Positions 44,058 through 54,275 of a stretch of DNA of 64,000 nt are shown piece after piece. Source of the DNA: Clostridiales bacterium (GTDB lineage Bacteria; Bacillota; Clostridia; Saccharofermentanales; Saccharofermentanaceae); assembly GCA_017940895.1 (NCBI GenBank), contig JAGAXM010000005.1:172381-236380 (forward strand), read 5' to 3'. A model generated the notes under the pieces. That model saw nothing but the letters and a program-made list of their open reading frames with translations. It had not been told where the DNA came from and did no database searches. Within the stretch, counting starts at the first letter, position 1. Every line of letters begins with the position of its first letter. Position numbers and translations under genes: made by a program.

Positions 44058-44345
44058 ATGCAGATAACTGAAGAATTGATCGATTATCTACAGAAACTCG
44101 GTCGTATCCGTCTGTCCGAAGAGGACAGACAGAAGACCATGAAGGACTTAAGTTCGATCATGGGCTATATCGATAAATTAAATGAGCTCGATACCACAGG
44201 CGTTGAGCCTTTAAGCCATGTATTCGGAAGAACAAACGTCGTACGTGAAGATGAAGTTACGAACGGCGACATGAGAGATAAGATCATAAGCAATGCCGCA
44301 CGCAAGGACGAGGAGACGATCCTCGTACCGAGGACGTTCGACTAA
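44058..44345 (+). CDS. gatC: Asp/Glu-tRNA amidotransferase subunit C
   Basis: 95 residues, standard size. It is the small subunit that clamps GatA and GatB together in the complex that turns Glu-tRNA(Gln) and Asp-tRNA(Asn) into Gln- and Asn-tRNA. ARIRLSEEE-like opening (GRIRLSEEDRQK), the MGYIDKLNELDTTGVEPLSH core and the LREDEV-like segment are typical. AGAGGAGG precedes the ATG. First of the gatCAB set. Confidence 0.95.
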   Translation: MQITEELIDYLQKLGRIRLSEEDRQKTMKDLSSIMGYIDKLNELDTTGVEPLSHVFGRTNVVREDEVTNGDMRDKIISNAARKDEETILVPRTFD

Positions 44346-44360
44346 GAGGAGGAAAGAAAG

Positions 44361-45842
44361 ATGGATTCTAAGCAGATCTTAAAGCTTTCCGCACTCGAAC
44401 TCGGAAAGGCAATAAAAGAGAAGAAGACTACTTCGGAAGAAGCGACAAAGGCATATCTTGATGCCATCAAGGCACTCGACGGCAAGCTCAACTCTTACAT
44501 TACGGTAAGGGAAGAGGATGCACTTAAGGATGCTAAGATCATCGATGAGAAGATCGCTTCGGGCGAACTTACGGGAGACTTCGCAGGTGTCCCGATAGCA
44601 GTTAAGGATAATATGTGCACAGACGGGATCCTCACAACATGCGGATCCAAGATGCTTCATAATTTCAACCCGCCTTACGATGCAACTGCAGTAAGGAAGC
44701 TCAAGGAAGAGGGTATGGTAATCCTCGGTAAGACCAACATGGACGAGTTCGCCATGGGTTCTACAACAGAGACCAGTTACTTCGGTCCCACTGTTAACCC
44801 ATGGGGTGACAACCGTGTTCCCGGAGGTTCTTCCGGCGGTTCTGCTGCATGCGTAGCAGGAAGACTCGCTCCTATTGCACTCGGTTCTGATACGGGCGGA
44901 TCCATAAGACAGCCCGCTTCATTCTGCGGTATCACGGGCCTTAAGCCTACATACGGCAAGGTATCCCGTTACGGGCTCGTAGCATTCGGTTCTTCTCTTG
45001 ACCAGATCGGTCCTATGGGAAGAGATGCTCTTGATGTAGCTTATATGCTCAATGTAATAAGCGGAGAGGATCCCAAGGATCAGTCATCGGCTGATTCAGC
45101 CAAGGTGGATCTCGAGGCAATTAAGAACTTCGACTGTAAGGGCAAGACTATCGGTCTTCCCGAGCAGTATTTCGCAGAGGGTATGGATGAGGACGTAAGA
45201 TCCGCGGTAATGGCTGCCGTAAAGATCTTCGAAGACAACGGCGCTAAGGTCGAGACCTTCCCGATGCCTATCATGGATTATGCGATCCCGACTTACTACA
45301 TCATCTGCTGTGCGGAGGCGTGCTCGAACCTGTCCAGATATGACGGCATCAAGTACGGCTATTCTCCCGAGGATGTCGATGATCTGATGGAGCTTTACAT
45401 AAAGTCCAGATCCGAAGGCTTCGGCATGGAGGTAAAGCGAAGGATCATGCTCGGCAACTTCGTTCTGTCTTCGGGCTACTACGATGCTTACTACAACAAG
45501 GCACTTCAGGCGAAGGCTCTTATCAAGAAGGCTTTCGATGAGGCTTTCGATAAGTACGATGTCGTTATCGGACCTGTTGCTCCTACTGCCGCACTTAAGG
45601 CAGGCGAGAGTCTCTCGGATCCTCTTAAGATGTATCTTGGAGATATCTGCACGGTACTTATAAACATCGTAGGTGTTCCTGCGATCTCCGTACCCTGCGG
45701 CTTCACTTCAGACAAGCTTCCTGTAGGAATGCAGATAATCGGAAAACACTTTGACGAACAGACAATACTCGGATTCACATCTATGTATCAGCGCCTTACT
45801 TCCGATAAGGCTTATGAACAGCAGACAGCCGAAGGTATTTAA
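44361..45842 (+). CDS. gatA: Asp/Glu-tRNA amidotransferase subunit A
   Basis: 493 residues, an amidase-signature enzyme that frees ammonia from glutamine for GatB. The Ser-cisSer-Lys triad is visible as Lys82 (AVKDN), Ser157 (GGSSGGSAA) and nucleophile Ser181 (SDTGGSIRQPA). Good AGAGGAGG ribosome site; gatB follows after 11 bases. Confidence 0.97.
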   Translation: MDSKQILKLSALELGKAIKEKKTTSEEATKAYLDAIKALDGKLNSYITVREEDALKDAKIIDEKIASGELTGDFAGVPIAVKDNMCTDGILTTCGSKMLHNFNPPYDATAVRKLKEEGMVILGKTNMDEFAMGSTTETSYFGPTVNPWGDNRVPGGSSGGSAACVAGRLAPIALGSDTGGSIRQPASFCGITGLKPTYGKVSRYGLVAFGSSLDQIGPMGRDALDVAYMLNVISGEDPKDQSSADSAKVDLEAIKNFDCKGKTIGLPEQYFAEGMDEDVRSAVMAAVKIFEDNGAKVETFPMPIMDYAIPTYYIICCAEACSNLSRYDGIKYGYSPEDVDDLMELYIKSRSEGFGMEVKRRIMLGNFVLSSGYYDAYYNKALQAKALIKKAFDEAFDKYDVVIGPVAPTAALKAGESLSDPLKMYLGDICTVLINIVGVPAISVPCGFTSDKLPVGMQIIGKHFDEQTILGFTSMYQRLTSDKAYEQQTAEGI

Positions 45843-45853
45843 GGAGGGAAGCA

Positions 45854-47293
45854 ATGAAAGATTATGAGATGGTCATAGGTCTTGAAGTTCATTGCGAGCT
45901 CTCGACCGCATCAAAGATATTCTGCGGATGCACGACGAAGTTCGGCGGTGCTCCGAATACACATGTGTGCGAGGTCTGCTCGGGTATGCCGGGTACACTT
46001 CCTACACTTAACAGGCAGGTAGTGGAGTTCGCCGTAAAGGCAGGACTCGCACTTAACTGCGATATCACACGAAATAACAAGTTCGACCGTAAGAACTATT
46101 TCTATCCCGACCTTCCGAAGGCATATCAGATCTCGCAGCTTTACTGCCCGATCTGCCGTAACGGTCACGTAGACATCAAGACAAGCAACGGCACGAAGTC
46201 CATCGGTATCCACGAGATCCACATGGAAGAGGATGCCGGCAAGCTCGTTCATGACGAGGCTACGGGTATGACGCGCGTTGACTTCAACCGCTGCGGCGTG
46301 CCACTTCTCGAGATCGTTTCCGAGCCCGACTTCAGATCTGCAGAGGAAGTAATCGCGTACCTTACCAAGATCCGCGACACCATGCAGTACCTGGGCGTAT
46401 CCGACTGTAAGATGCAGGAGGGCTCCATGAGAGCCGATGTAAACCTCTCCGTAAGACCCAGAGGACAGGCGGAGTTCGGAACACGTACCGAAATGAAGAA
46501 CATCGCGTCCTTCAAGGCTATCGAGCGCGCCATCGAGTATGAGTGCGAGCGTCAGATCGATCTGATCGAGGGCGGCGGCAAGGTCGTCCAGGAGACAAGA
46601 AGATGGGATGACGAGAAGGAATACACATATGCCATGAGATCCAAGGAGGATGCTCAGGACTATAAGTATTTCCCTGATCCCGATCTCATGCCCGTTGTTA
46701 TATCCGAGGAATACCTCGAGTCTGTAAGAGCATCTCTGCCTGAGCTTGCGGATAAGAAGCGTGAGCGCTATGTAAGTGAGCTGGGTCTTACCGAATACGA
46801 TGCCGATATCATTACCGGCGACGTTGCTCTTGTTAAGGTCTTCGAGACAGCAGGAACCGTATGCGGAAGCCATAAGGATGCGGCTAACTGGATCCTTACG
46901 GACCTTCTTAAGCTCTATAACGATGCAGGAGTTCTGCCCGAGAACAAGATCTTCGACGGCGGTAAGCTCGGCACCATCATAAAGATGGTCATGGACGGTA
47001 AGGTCAACCGTAAGAGCGGTAAGAAGATCCTTACCGCAGTCTTTGAAGAAGACGCGGATCCTCAGGAGTATGCGGACAAGAACGGTCTTGCCATCGTAGC
47101 TGACGCATCCGCGATCGAGCCTTCTATTAAGAAGGTATTGGACAGTAATGAGAAGGCTGTTGCCGAGTATCTTGCAGGCAACACCAAGAATATCCAGTTC
47201 CTGATCGGACAGTCCATGAGAGAACTTCGAGGCAAGGCTGATCCGAAGACGGTCAAGGATATCCTTGAGAAGCTTCTGAACGAGTTGAAGTAA
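45854..47293 (+). CDS. gatB: Asp/Glu-tRNA amidotransferase subunit B
   Basis: 479 residues, the usual length. The kinase/amidation subunit that phosphorylates and amidates the mischarged tRNA. GLEVHCEL opening, Zn-site cysteines in FCGCTTKFG and HVCEVCSG, and GSMRADVNLSVRP are characteristic; a YqeY-like tail binds tRNA. Completes gatCAB, implying that the organism relies on indirect charging for Gln and/or Asn. Confidence 0.97.
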   Translation: MKDYEMVIGLEVHCELSTASKIFCGCTTKFGGAPNTHVCEVCSGMPGTLPTLNRQVVEFAVKAGLALNCDITRNNKFDRKNYFYPDLPKAYQISQLYCPICRNGHVDIKTSNGTKSIGIHEIHMEEDAGKLVHDEATGMTRVDFNRCGVPLLEIVSEPDFRSAEEVIAYLTKIRDTMQYLGVSDCKMQEGSMRADVNLSVRPRGQAEFGTRTEMKNIASFKAIERAIEYECERQIDLIEGGGKVVQETRRWDDEKEYTYAMRSKEDAQDYKYFPDPDLMPVVISEEYLESVRASLPELADKKRERYVSELGLTEYDADIITGDVALVKVFETAGTVCGSHKDAANWILTDLLKLYNDAGVLPENKIFDGGKLGTIIKMVMDGKVNRKSGKKILTAVFEEDADPQEYADKNGLAIVADASAIEPSIKKVLDSNEKAVAEYLAGNTKNIQFLIGQSMRELRGKADPKTVKDILEKLLNELK

Positions 47294-47303
47294 AAGATAC
47301 GGT

Positions 47304-48641
47304 ATGGTTCAGACAATAGTCAGTCTTCTTGTAGTTGTATTCTTTGTATTGGTGAACGCATTCTTCTCGGGAACCGAGATGGCGGTCATATCCTTAAACG
47401 ATACCAAGATGAGAAAGCTTGCCGAGGACGGAGACAAGAATGCCAAGCGCATGCTTGTTTTCCTCGATAATCCCGGCACTTTCCTTGCTACGATACAGGT
47501 CGGCGTTACTATCGCAGGATTCCTGTCATCCGCTTTCGCGGCAAGCAGCTTCGCAGGCAAGCTCGCGCTGCTCGTGGACCCGACGGGTACAAAGACCTGG
47601 GCGGAGCCTTTGTTCACCGTACTTATTACTATAGTTCTTTCTTATTTCTCTCTTGTGTTCGGTGAGCTCGTTCCCAAGAGGATCGCTCAGAACAAGCCGG
47701 AGAAATGGGCTTATGCGGCATACGGACTTGTAAGGTTCTTCGGCATCGTGACGAAGCCTTTCGTAAAGCTCCTTACAGCTTCGACCAATGGCATTCTCCG
47801 TCTTTGCAAGATCGATCCCAATGATAACGACAAGGAAGTAACGGAAGAAGAGATCAGAATGATGGTCGACGTCGGATCCGAGAGCGGCAATATCGAGGAT
47901 ACCGAGCGTGAGATGATCGACAATGTATTTGAGTTCAATGACAAGGAAGTATCCGAGGTCATGACTCACAGAAAGAAAATCATTGCTCTTCCCGATGATG
48001 CCACATATAAAGAGGCTGTCAGGGTCGCAAGCGAGGAGAGATACTCGAGAATTCCCGTATATAACGGAACCATCGATGATATCGTAGGTATCCTTCACAT
48101 CAAGGACCTCCTCGGAGTAAGTGAGGAAACGTACGATCTTTCCGAGCTTATGAGAGACCCGCTTATCGTTCACGAGAGCCGTAAGATATCGTCCCTGTTC
48201 GAGCAGATGAAGAAGGGCGGACTTCAGATGGCCGTTATCGTCGATGAGTATGGCGGAACGATGGGTATCTGTACTATCGAGGATATGCTCGAGGAGCTCG
48301 TAGGTTCCATCACGGATGAGTTCGACGACGAGGAAAGACAGAATCTCATTAAGCTTTCGAACGGTGACCTTATCGTCTCGGGTGACACGACACTGTCGGA
48401 TCTTGAAGGACTTCTTGATATAGAGTTCGAAGAGGATGAGTATGATACGATCGCGGGATTGGTCATCCAGAACCTCGACAGAGTTCCCGAAGAGCGCGAG
48501 AAGCCTATCGTTACATATAAGAATCTTTCCATCAAGGTGCTTCACGTGGAGGACAGGTGGATCTCGAAGGTGCTTATACATAAGCTTCCCGAGGAAACTG
48601 AAGAAGACAAACCCGGATCGGATAAGGAGCAGGCGGATTAA
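47304..48641 (+). CDS. CNNM/CorC-family (hemolysin-like) transport protein
   Basis: 445 residues. DUF21/CNNM membrane domain (about 1-195, with FSGTEMAVISLN and PGTFLATIQVGVTIAGFLSS), a CBS pair (about 210-335) and a C-terminal CorC_HlyC domain (about 350-430). Members move or regulate Mg2+ or Co2+; older names call them hemolysins. It starts 10 bases after gatB and ends at a strong terminator, so it is the last gene of that transcript. Confidence 0.9.
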   Translation: MVQTIVSLLVVVFFVLVNAFFSGTEMAVISLNDTKMRKLAEDGDKNAKRMLVFLDNPGTFLATIQVGVTIAGFLSSAFAASSFAGKLALLVDPTGTKTWAEPLFTVLITIVLSYFSLVFGELVPKRIAQNKPEKWAYAAYGLVRFFGIVTKPFVKLLTASTNGILRLCKIDPNDNDKEVTEEEIRMMVDVGSESGNIEDTEREMIDNVFEFNDKEVSEVMTHRKKIIALPDDATYKEAVRVASEERYSRIPVYNGTIDDIVGILHIKDLLGVSEETYDLSELMRDPLIVHESRKISSLFEQMKKGGLQMAVIVDEYGGTMGICTIEDMLEELVGSITDEFDDEERQNLIKLSNGDLIVSGDTTLSDLEGLLDIEFEEDEYDTIAGLVIQNLDRVPEEREKPIVTYKNLSIKVLHVEDRWISKVLIHKLPEETEEDKPGSDKEQAD

Positions 48642-48655
48642 AGTTTGCAATACCC

Positions 48656-48688
48656 AAAGCAACGCCTTATAATATACGTTGCTTTTTT
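48656..48688 (+). terminator. Terminator after the CNNM gene
   Basis: AAAGCAACG (48656-48664) pairs perfectly with CGTTGCTTT (48677-48685) around a 12-base A/T loop, ending in six T. Closes the lipoprotein-gatCAB-CNNM transcript. Confidence 0.88.
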
Positions 48689-48745
48689 ATAATCAGCGAA
48701 ATTTAAGAAAAGAAATGTATATAGATAAAGGCAGGCTTGAATAAT

Positions 48746-50272
48746 ATGGCTAAAGATAAGAAGAGAGCAGACAGCGGAATAAAGACAGCTAAGAGAAACA
48801 AGGCGATTGTAATAGCATTGGTCGCTTTCTTTGCTGTAATAGTAGTCGGATATTTTGTTTATATCTCCGGATTGCTCCCTAAGGTCATGACCGGCGTTAA
48901 GATCACAAAGACTGTCGACGGTGTTACACAGACTATCGACAACATCTCCGTAGCCGAGACCAATTACCACTATTATCAGGTTTTAAGTTCTTATATGAAC
49001 TACGGCATTATCTCAAGCTCAACGGATGTGGATGCCGTTTATGACACGACAAACAACAAGACATACCGTCAGCTCGTACTTGATCAGGCTGCTAACGAGC
49101 TTATGAACAGTACTATCGTTAACCAGGAAGCTGAGAGAATGGGATATCTTCCTCACTCCGGTGCTTCCAGATATGCTGACTTGAGCCTTGAGTCTGCTGA
49201 ACAGACAGCAACACTTTACGGATTCGGTTCCGTGGAGCAGTATCTGCAGGCACTCTACGGCAAGGGAATGTCTTCAAGAGTTCTCCGTAACTGTCTCGAG
49301 AGACAGTGCCTTACACAGGAGTACGAGAACTACGTAAGACAGTTCCTCTTCACTGCATCCGAGGAAGAGCTGAACGCTGCATTTGATGCAAACCCGACTG
49401 TATATCAGAGAGTAGACTTTGATTATTACTTCTTCGCAGGCGAGATGGCTGAAGACGGCACATACGATATCGATGAGGCTGTTGACAATGCCAACGACGT
49501 AATCGATGCCGCTTCTGATGCCGATTCCTTCGCAGCTGCAGTAGTTGAGATCATCGGTCAGGAGACTGCAGATCTCGCAGGATTCTCCGAGGATTATAAT
49601 CCTACACATGCCGAGAGCTACACAAGTGCTTCCGCTGATATGATCACAGAGGGCTTGAGCGACTTCCTTTTCGCTGATGAGAGAGAAGAGGGCGATACGA
49701 TTGTTTTCGAGACAGAGCAGGGCGCTTATGCTGTAATGTTCGAGAGAAGATTCGTAAACGAGGAGTCCACAGCTACATACAGAACACTTACGCTCTACAA
49801 TGATGCGGCACAGGAGTCCGGTGCTACACCCGAGAGCATCCAGGCAGGTCTTGAGCAGACTCTTGCCGAGGCAAATGCACTTGTAGCAACTCCCATGGAT
49901 TCTCTTGCTTTCGCAGATGTAGTTAAGTCTAATTCCGATTCTGTTTCCGAGATCATTACGGCAGGCTACAACGACGGTACTGCTGCTTCCAGATTCGAGT
50001 CTACAGAGGAGAATCCTCTTACAGACAGAGAGATCGCACTCGGAAACTGGCTGTTCGATTCCGCAAGAGTTCAGGGAGACACACTTGTTCTTGCTTCCGA
50101 TGACAGCTCTTATGTAACGGTTTATTACTTCGAGAACGTTGTTCCGGAGTGGATGTATACGGCAAGAACACAGCTCGTTACGGGTTATGTTAACAGTTGG
50201 TCCAACGATATCCTGACAGGCGATCCGAGCTACCTTATCGCATACGACCTTATCAGACGTCTTTCATACTGA
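48746..50272 (+). CDS. Single-pass membrane protein, SurA/PrsA-like
   Basis: 508 residues. A Lys-rich cytoplasmic tip, one membrane helix (about 22-44, IVIALVAFFAVIVVGYFVY) and a large acidic extracellular domain. The VAETNYHYYQVLSSYM segment and the following helices look like the SurA_N-type chaperone fold; the later region could be a degenerate parvulin domain. It resembles the lipoprotein at 42663 in general plan. ATG at 48746 is preferred over a TTG at 48737, with AGGCAGG upstream. A single gene between a terminator and the rpoB promoter. Confidence 0.5.
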   Translation: MAKDKKRADSGIKTAKRNKAIVIALVAFFAVIVVGYFVYISGLLPKVMTGVKITKTVDGVTQTIDNISVAETNYHYYQVLSSYMNYGIISSSTDVDAVYDTTNNKTYRQLVLDQAANELMNSTIVNQEAERMGYLPHSGASRYADLSLESAEQTATLYGFGSVEQYLQALYGKGMSSRVLRNCLERQCLTQEYENYVRQFLFTASEEELNAAFDANPTVYQRVDFDYYFFAGEMAEDGTYDIDEAVDNANDVIDAASDADSFAAAVVEIIGQETADLAGFSEDYNPTHAESYTSASADMITEGLSDFLFADEREEGDTIVFETEQGAYAVMFERRFVNEESTATYRTLTLYNDAAQESGATPESIQAGLEQTLAEANALVATPMDSLAFADVVKSNSDSVSEIITAGYNDGTAASRFESTEENPLTDREIALGNWLFDSARVQGDTLVLASDDSSYVTVYYFENVVPEWMYTARTQLVTGYVNSWSNDILTGDPSYLIAYDLIRRLSY

Positions 50273-50304
50273 TAAAGGATCTCTACAATTACATAAAATT
50301 CTGA

Positions 50305-50333
50305 TTGACAACACTTGACATCGTGCGTATAAT
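50305..50333 (+). promoter_or_regulatory. rpoBC promoter
   Basis: TTGACA (50305-50310), 17 bases, TATAAT (50328-50333): a full consensus sigma-A promoter. A second TTGACA at 50315 is too close to the -10 to serve. The rpoB leader would be about 134 bases long. Confidence 0.85.
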
Positions 50334-50433
50334 CTTTTAATGCGTCACAAGGTGTGGGGGTATTATGCCCTTTTCACTTGACGGAAATGCGTTTTTGTGC
50401 TAATAGAATCGCGTTTCTTTTGTTAAAAGCCGC

Positions 50434-50449
50434 TCAGATGCGCATCTGA
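50434..50449. promoter_or_regulatory. 16-bp perfect palindrome in the rpoB leader
   Basis: TCAGATGCGCATCTGA has no loop, so it cannot form a normal RNA hairpin. It sits 25 bases before the rpoB start, just upstream of the AAGAGGTGAT ribosome site. It could be a protein site or an RNA dimerisation point; nothing else supports a role. Confidence 0.35.
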
Positions 50450-50473
50450 AGCATGTTAAGAGGTGATTTGATA

Positions 50474-53400
50474 ATGGTTCATACCGTCAAACAGGGCAAG
50501 ACCGAGCGCAAGTCCTATTCCCGTATCAACGAAGTCATTGAAGTCCCCAACCTTATCGAGATCCAGAAGGATTCGTATAATTGGTTTCTTGATGAAGGTA
50601 TCCAGCAGATCTTTCAGGAAGTATCTCCGGTAACGGATTCCCAGGGTATTTGGGAGATCTATTTCCTCGGAAAAGAATTCGATCCCACACATCCCGTATG
50701 TGAGCTGGACGACTGTCATGAGAAGGACAGCAACTATGCAGCTCCTTTGAAGATCAAGCTGCGTCTGCGTAACACAGAGACAGGCGAGAGTAAAGAACAG
50801 GACGCTTATGTCGGCGATTTCCCGATCATGACGGACCACGGTACTTTCGTAATCAACGGTGCCGAGAGAGTTATTATCTCCCAGATCGTAAGATCTCCGG
50901 GAGCTTACTTCGGCCGCGAGGCAGGTAAGAAGGACAGAGATGCTATTCTCTATACATCTCAGATCATTCCTAACAGAGGTGCATGGCTCGAACTCGAAGA
51001 GGACGAGAACGGCGTAATGAACGTTCGTGTAGACCGTACACGTAAGTTCCCTCTTACAACATTCCTGAAGGCATTGGGTCTTGAGACCAACGAGCAGATC
51101 ATCGATATGTTCGGTGATGAGGAGTGCCTCAGAACAACTTTGGAGAAGGATACATGCAATACGAAGGCTGAAGCTCTCGTAATGTTCTATTCCAAGGTTC
51201 GTCCCGGTGACCCGGCTTCTGCCGAGGTTGCAGGTTCACACCTGAACGGACTCTACTTCGACCCCAGAAAGTATGATCTGGCCAGAGTAGGTATTTATAA
51301 GCTTAATAAGAAGCTCGGTCTTTCCGACAGAATCATCGGCCACATCGCTGCAGAGGATGTTGTTACATCCGACGGTGAGGTTCTTGCAAAAAAGGGTATT
51401 AAGTTCGATTCTGCTCTCGCAAGAGAAATCGAAGATGCAGGAATCAATGCCGTTAAGGTTCATCCTGTAAGAAAAGTCGGTGACATGGAAGAGGTTGACG
51501 AGGATAAGACTGTCATCGTAGTAGGCAACGGCAGAGTTGACTGCGACAAGTTCATCCGCGCTTCTTTCCCCGCTAAGGATATCAAGGACTTTGATATTGC
51601 AAACACACCCATCAATGAGCGCGTAAGAGTAAGTGTACTCCGCGAGATCATCGATGAGGTTAGAACACACGATAAGAAGGAATATGCATCCGAGCTTCAG
51701 TATTCTCTCGAGGAGAGAAGAAATGAGCTCATGCCCAGATCCCTTGTAGTAGATGATATCTACGCTATGGTTTCCTACTATATCGGACTCCGTCACGGTA
51801 TCGGCACGATCGATGTTATCGACCACCTCGGTAACAGAAGAATCAGATCCGTTGGTGAGCTCCTCCAGAACCAGATGCGTCAGGGTATGGCAAGACTCGA
51901 GAAGAACATCCGTGAGAGAATGTCCACTATCGATGAGAACGAGTCCGATAAGCTCACAGCAGCTCAGCTTGTTAACACAAGACCTCTGTCCGCTGCATTC
52001 CGTGAGTTCTTCGGTTCTTCACAGCTGTCCCAGTTCGGTGACCAGAACAATCCTCTTGCTGAGCTTACTCACAAGAGAAGACTCTCAGCTCTGGGTCCCG
52101 GCGGACTTTCCAGAGACAGAGCTTCCTTCGAAGTTCGAGACATCAACTCTTCACACTACGGAAGAATGTGTCCTATCGAGACACCTGAAGGTCCTAACAT
52201 CGGACTTATCACATCACTTGCTACATACGCACGTGTTAATAAGTACGGATTCATCGAGACTCCTTACAGAAAGTATGACAAGGAGAACGGTGTCGTAACA
52301 TCCGACGTTGTCTACATGACAGCTGACGAAGAGGATAACTACAAAATTGCACAGGCTAACGAAGAGCTCGACGATAACGGCAAGTTCGTTCAGAAGAAGA
52401 TCGTCTGCAGATTTAAGGATGAGTTCCTGCAGCTTGACCCTTCACAGGTCGACTACATGGACGTATCTCCTAAGCAGCTCGTATCCGTTTCCACAGCTCT
52501 TATCCCGTTCCTTGGCAACGACGATGCTAACCGTGCTCTCATGGGCTCGAACATGCAGCGTCAGGCTGTACCTCTTATCAAGCCTGAAGCACCTATCATC
52601 GGTACAGGTATGGAGTACAGAGCCGCTAAGGACTCCGGTGTCTGCGCTGTTGCAAAGAACGACGGTGTCGTAAGCTACGTAGCCGCTGATCTCATCAAGA
52701 TTACAAGAGAAGACGGAGTTGAGGACACATACAAGCTCTCCAAGTACAGAAGATCCAACCAGAGCACATGTATCAACCAGCGCCCCATCTGCGCACTCGG
52801 CGAGAAGATCAAGGCCGGTGACGTAATCGCAGACGGTCCTGCTACAGATAACGGAGAGCTCGCTCTCGGTAGAAACGTTCTCATCGGATTTACCACATGG
52901 GAAGGTTACAACTACGAGGACGCTGTTCTTATCAACGAGAGAATCGTAAGAGATGATGTTTACACATCCATCCATATCGAGGAGCATGAGTGCGAGGCAA
53001 GAGATACAAAGCTCGGTGCCGAGGAGCTCACTAGAGAAGTTCCTAACGTACCTGAGGATGCTCTGAGGAACCTCGACGATAACGGTATCATCCGTGTCGG
53101 TGCTGAGGTTAAGGCAGGAGATATCCTCGTAGGTAAGGTATCTCCTAAGGGTGAGACTGATCCTACGGCTGAGGAGAGACTCTACAGAGCGATCTTCGGT
53201 GACAGGGCAAGAGAGGTTAGAGATACTTCCCTTAGACTTCCTCACGGTGAGTGGGGTGTAGTCGTTCAGGTTGACGTCTTCACAAAGGATAACAACCCTA
53301 ACCTTAAGACATCCGTCAACACAATGGTTCGTGTGTACGTAGCTCAGAAGAGAAAGCTCGCTATCGGTGATAAGATGGCCGGACGTCACGGAAACAAGGG

Positions 53401-54256
53401 TGTTGTCTCCAGGATCCTTCCTGAGGAAGATATGCCTTATCTCCCTGACGGCACAACACTTGATATCTGCTTGAATCCTCTCGGTGTTCCTTCCCGAATG
53501 AACATCGGTCAGCTCCTCGAGGTTCACCTCGGAAGAGCTGCAAAGGCTTTGAACTGGAAGATCGCTACACCTGTTTTCGATGGTGCTAGCGAGGCAGACA
53601 TCATGGATGCATTCCAGCTCGCAGGTATCGATAAGGACGGTAAGACTGTTCTTTACGACGGCCGTACGGGTGAGCCTTTCGACAACAGAGTAACAGTCGG
53701 TGTCATGTACTACATGAAGCTGCACCACCTCGTTGACGATAAGATGCACGCACGTTCCATCGGACCTTACTCCATCGTTACTCAGCAGCCTCTCGGAGGT
53801 AAAGCGCAGTTCGGTGGTCAGAGATTCGGAGAGATGGAAGTTTGGGCCCTCGAGGCTTACGGTGCTGCTCATACCCTCCAGGAGATCCTGACGGTCAAGT
53901 CCGACGATATCGAAGGACGTTCCAAGACTTACGATGCGATCATCAGAGGCAAGAACGTACCTGCATCCGGTATCCCTGAGTCATTCAACGTATTGACGAG
54001 CGAGCTCAAGGCTTTGGCTCTTGATGTTTCCCTCTACACAGATGACAACCAGGCATACGGTGCAAAGGATACTTCCGATGACGGTACTGTCGGTGAGATG
54101 GACGAAGATACAAGAAGCCAGTATGGTGAGACTCAGATCGATCAGGAGAAGATCTTCAGCAACGGTTTCGTTGAGGTTGACGAAGACGGAAACATCAGCG
54201 AAGACGAGTTCGGCGACGAAGATTCGGATTTTGACGATGCAGAGGACAACATCTGA
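50474..54256 (+). CDS. rpoB: RNA polymerase beta subunit
   Basis: 1260 residues. Large catalytic subunit of RNA polymerase. The rifampicin region reads [19 protein letters not shown], then [17 protein letters not shown]: Asp, His and Ser at the classical resistance positions are kept, but Gly522 stands where Met (E. coli 515) is nearly always found. Later motifs such as [23 protein letters not shown]-type [11 protein letters not shown] and the C-terminal [24 protein letters not shown] are normal, and the tail is acidic. The ATG at 50474 follows AAGAGGTGAT; an earlier in-frame start at 50453 lies next to the palindrome. rplJ-rplL are not upstream. Confidence 0.97.
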   Translation: MVHTVKQGKTERKSYSRINEVIEVPNLIEIQKDSYNWFLDEGIQQIFQEVSPVTDSQGIWEIYFLGKEFDPTHPVCELDDCHEKDSNYAAPLKIKLRLRNTETGESKEQDAYVGDFPIMTDHGTFVINGAERVIISQIVRSPGAYFGREAGKKDRDAILYTSQIIPNRGAWLELEEDENGVMNVRVDRTRKFPLTTFLKALGLETNEQIIDMFGDEECLRTTLEKDTCNTKAEALVMFYSKVRPGDPASAEVAGSHLNGLYFDPRKYDLARVGIYKLNKKLGLSDRIIGHIAAEDVVTSDGEVLAKKGIKFDSALAREIEDAGINAVKVHPVRKVGDMEEVDEDKTVIVVGNGRVDCDKFIRASFPAKDIKDFDIANTPINERVRVSVLREIIDEVRTHDKKEYASELQYSLEERRNELMPRSLVVDDIYAMVSYYIGLRHGIGTIDVIDHLGNRRIRSVGELLQNQMRQGMARLEKNIRERMSTIDENESDKLTAAQLVNTRPLSAAFREFFGSSQLSQFGDQNNPLAELTHKRRLSALGPGGLSRDRASFEVRDINSSHYGRMCPIETPEGPNIGLITSLATYARVNKYGFIETPYRKYDKENGVVTSDVVYMTADEEDNYKIAQANEELDDNGKFVQKKIVCRFKDEFLQLDPSQVDYMDVSPKQLVSVSTALIPFLGNDDANRALMGSNMQRQAVPLIKPEAPIIGTGMEYRAAKDSGVCAVAKNDGVVSYVAADLIKITREDGVEDTYKLSKYRRSNQSTCINQRPICALGEKIKAGDVIADGPATDNGELALGRNVLIGFTTWEGYNYEDAVLINERIVRDDVYTSIHIEEHECEARDTKLGAEELTREVPNVPEDALRNLDDNGIIRVGAEVKAGDILVGKVSPKGETDPTAEERLYRAIFGDRAREVRDTSLRLPHGEWGVVVQVDVFTKDNNPNLKTSVNTMVRVYVAQKRKLAIGDKMAGRHGNKGVVSRILPEEDMPYLPDGTTLDICLNPLGVPSRMNIGQLLEVHLGRAAKALNWKIATPVFDGASEADIMDAFQLAGIDKDGKTVLYDGRTGEPFDNRVTVGVMYYMKLHHLVDDKMHARSIGPYSIVTQQPLGGKAQFGGQRFGEMEVWALEAYGAAHTLQEILTVKSDDIEGRSKTYDAIIRGKNVPASGIPESFNVLTSELKALALDVSLYTDDNQAYGAKDTSDDGTVGEMDEDTRSQYGETQIDQEKIFSNGFVEVDEDGNISEDEFGDEDSDFDDAEDNI

Positions 54257-54275
54257 TAAAGGAGACCTAAGATAA

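Noticed and set aside
50334..50473. Second rpoB promoter (TTGACG at 50378 with a -10 near 50401)
   Set aside because: The -10 candidate TAATAG is poor, and the upstream consensus promoter explains expression.
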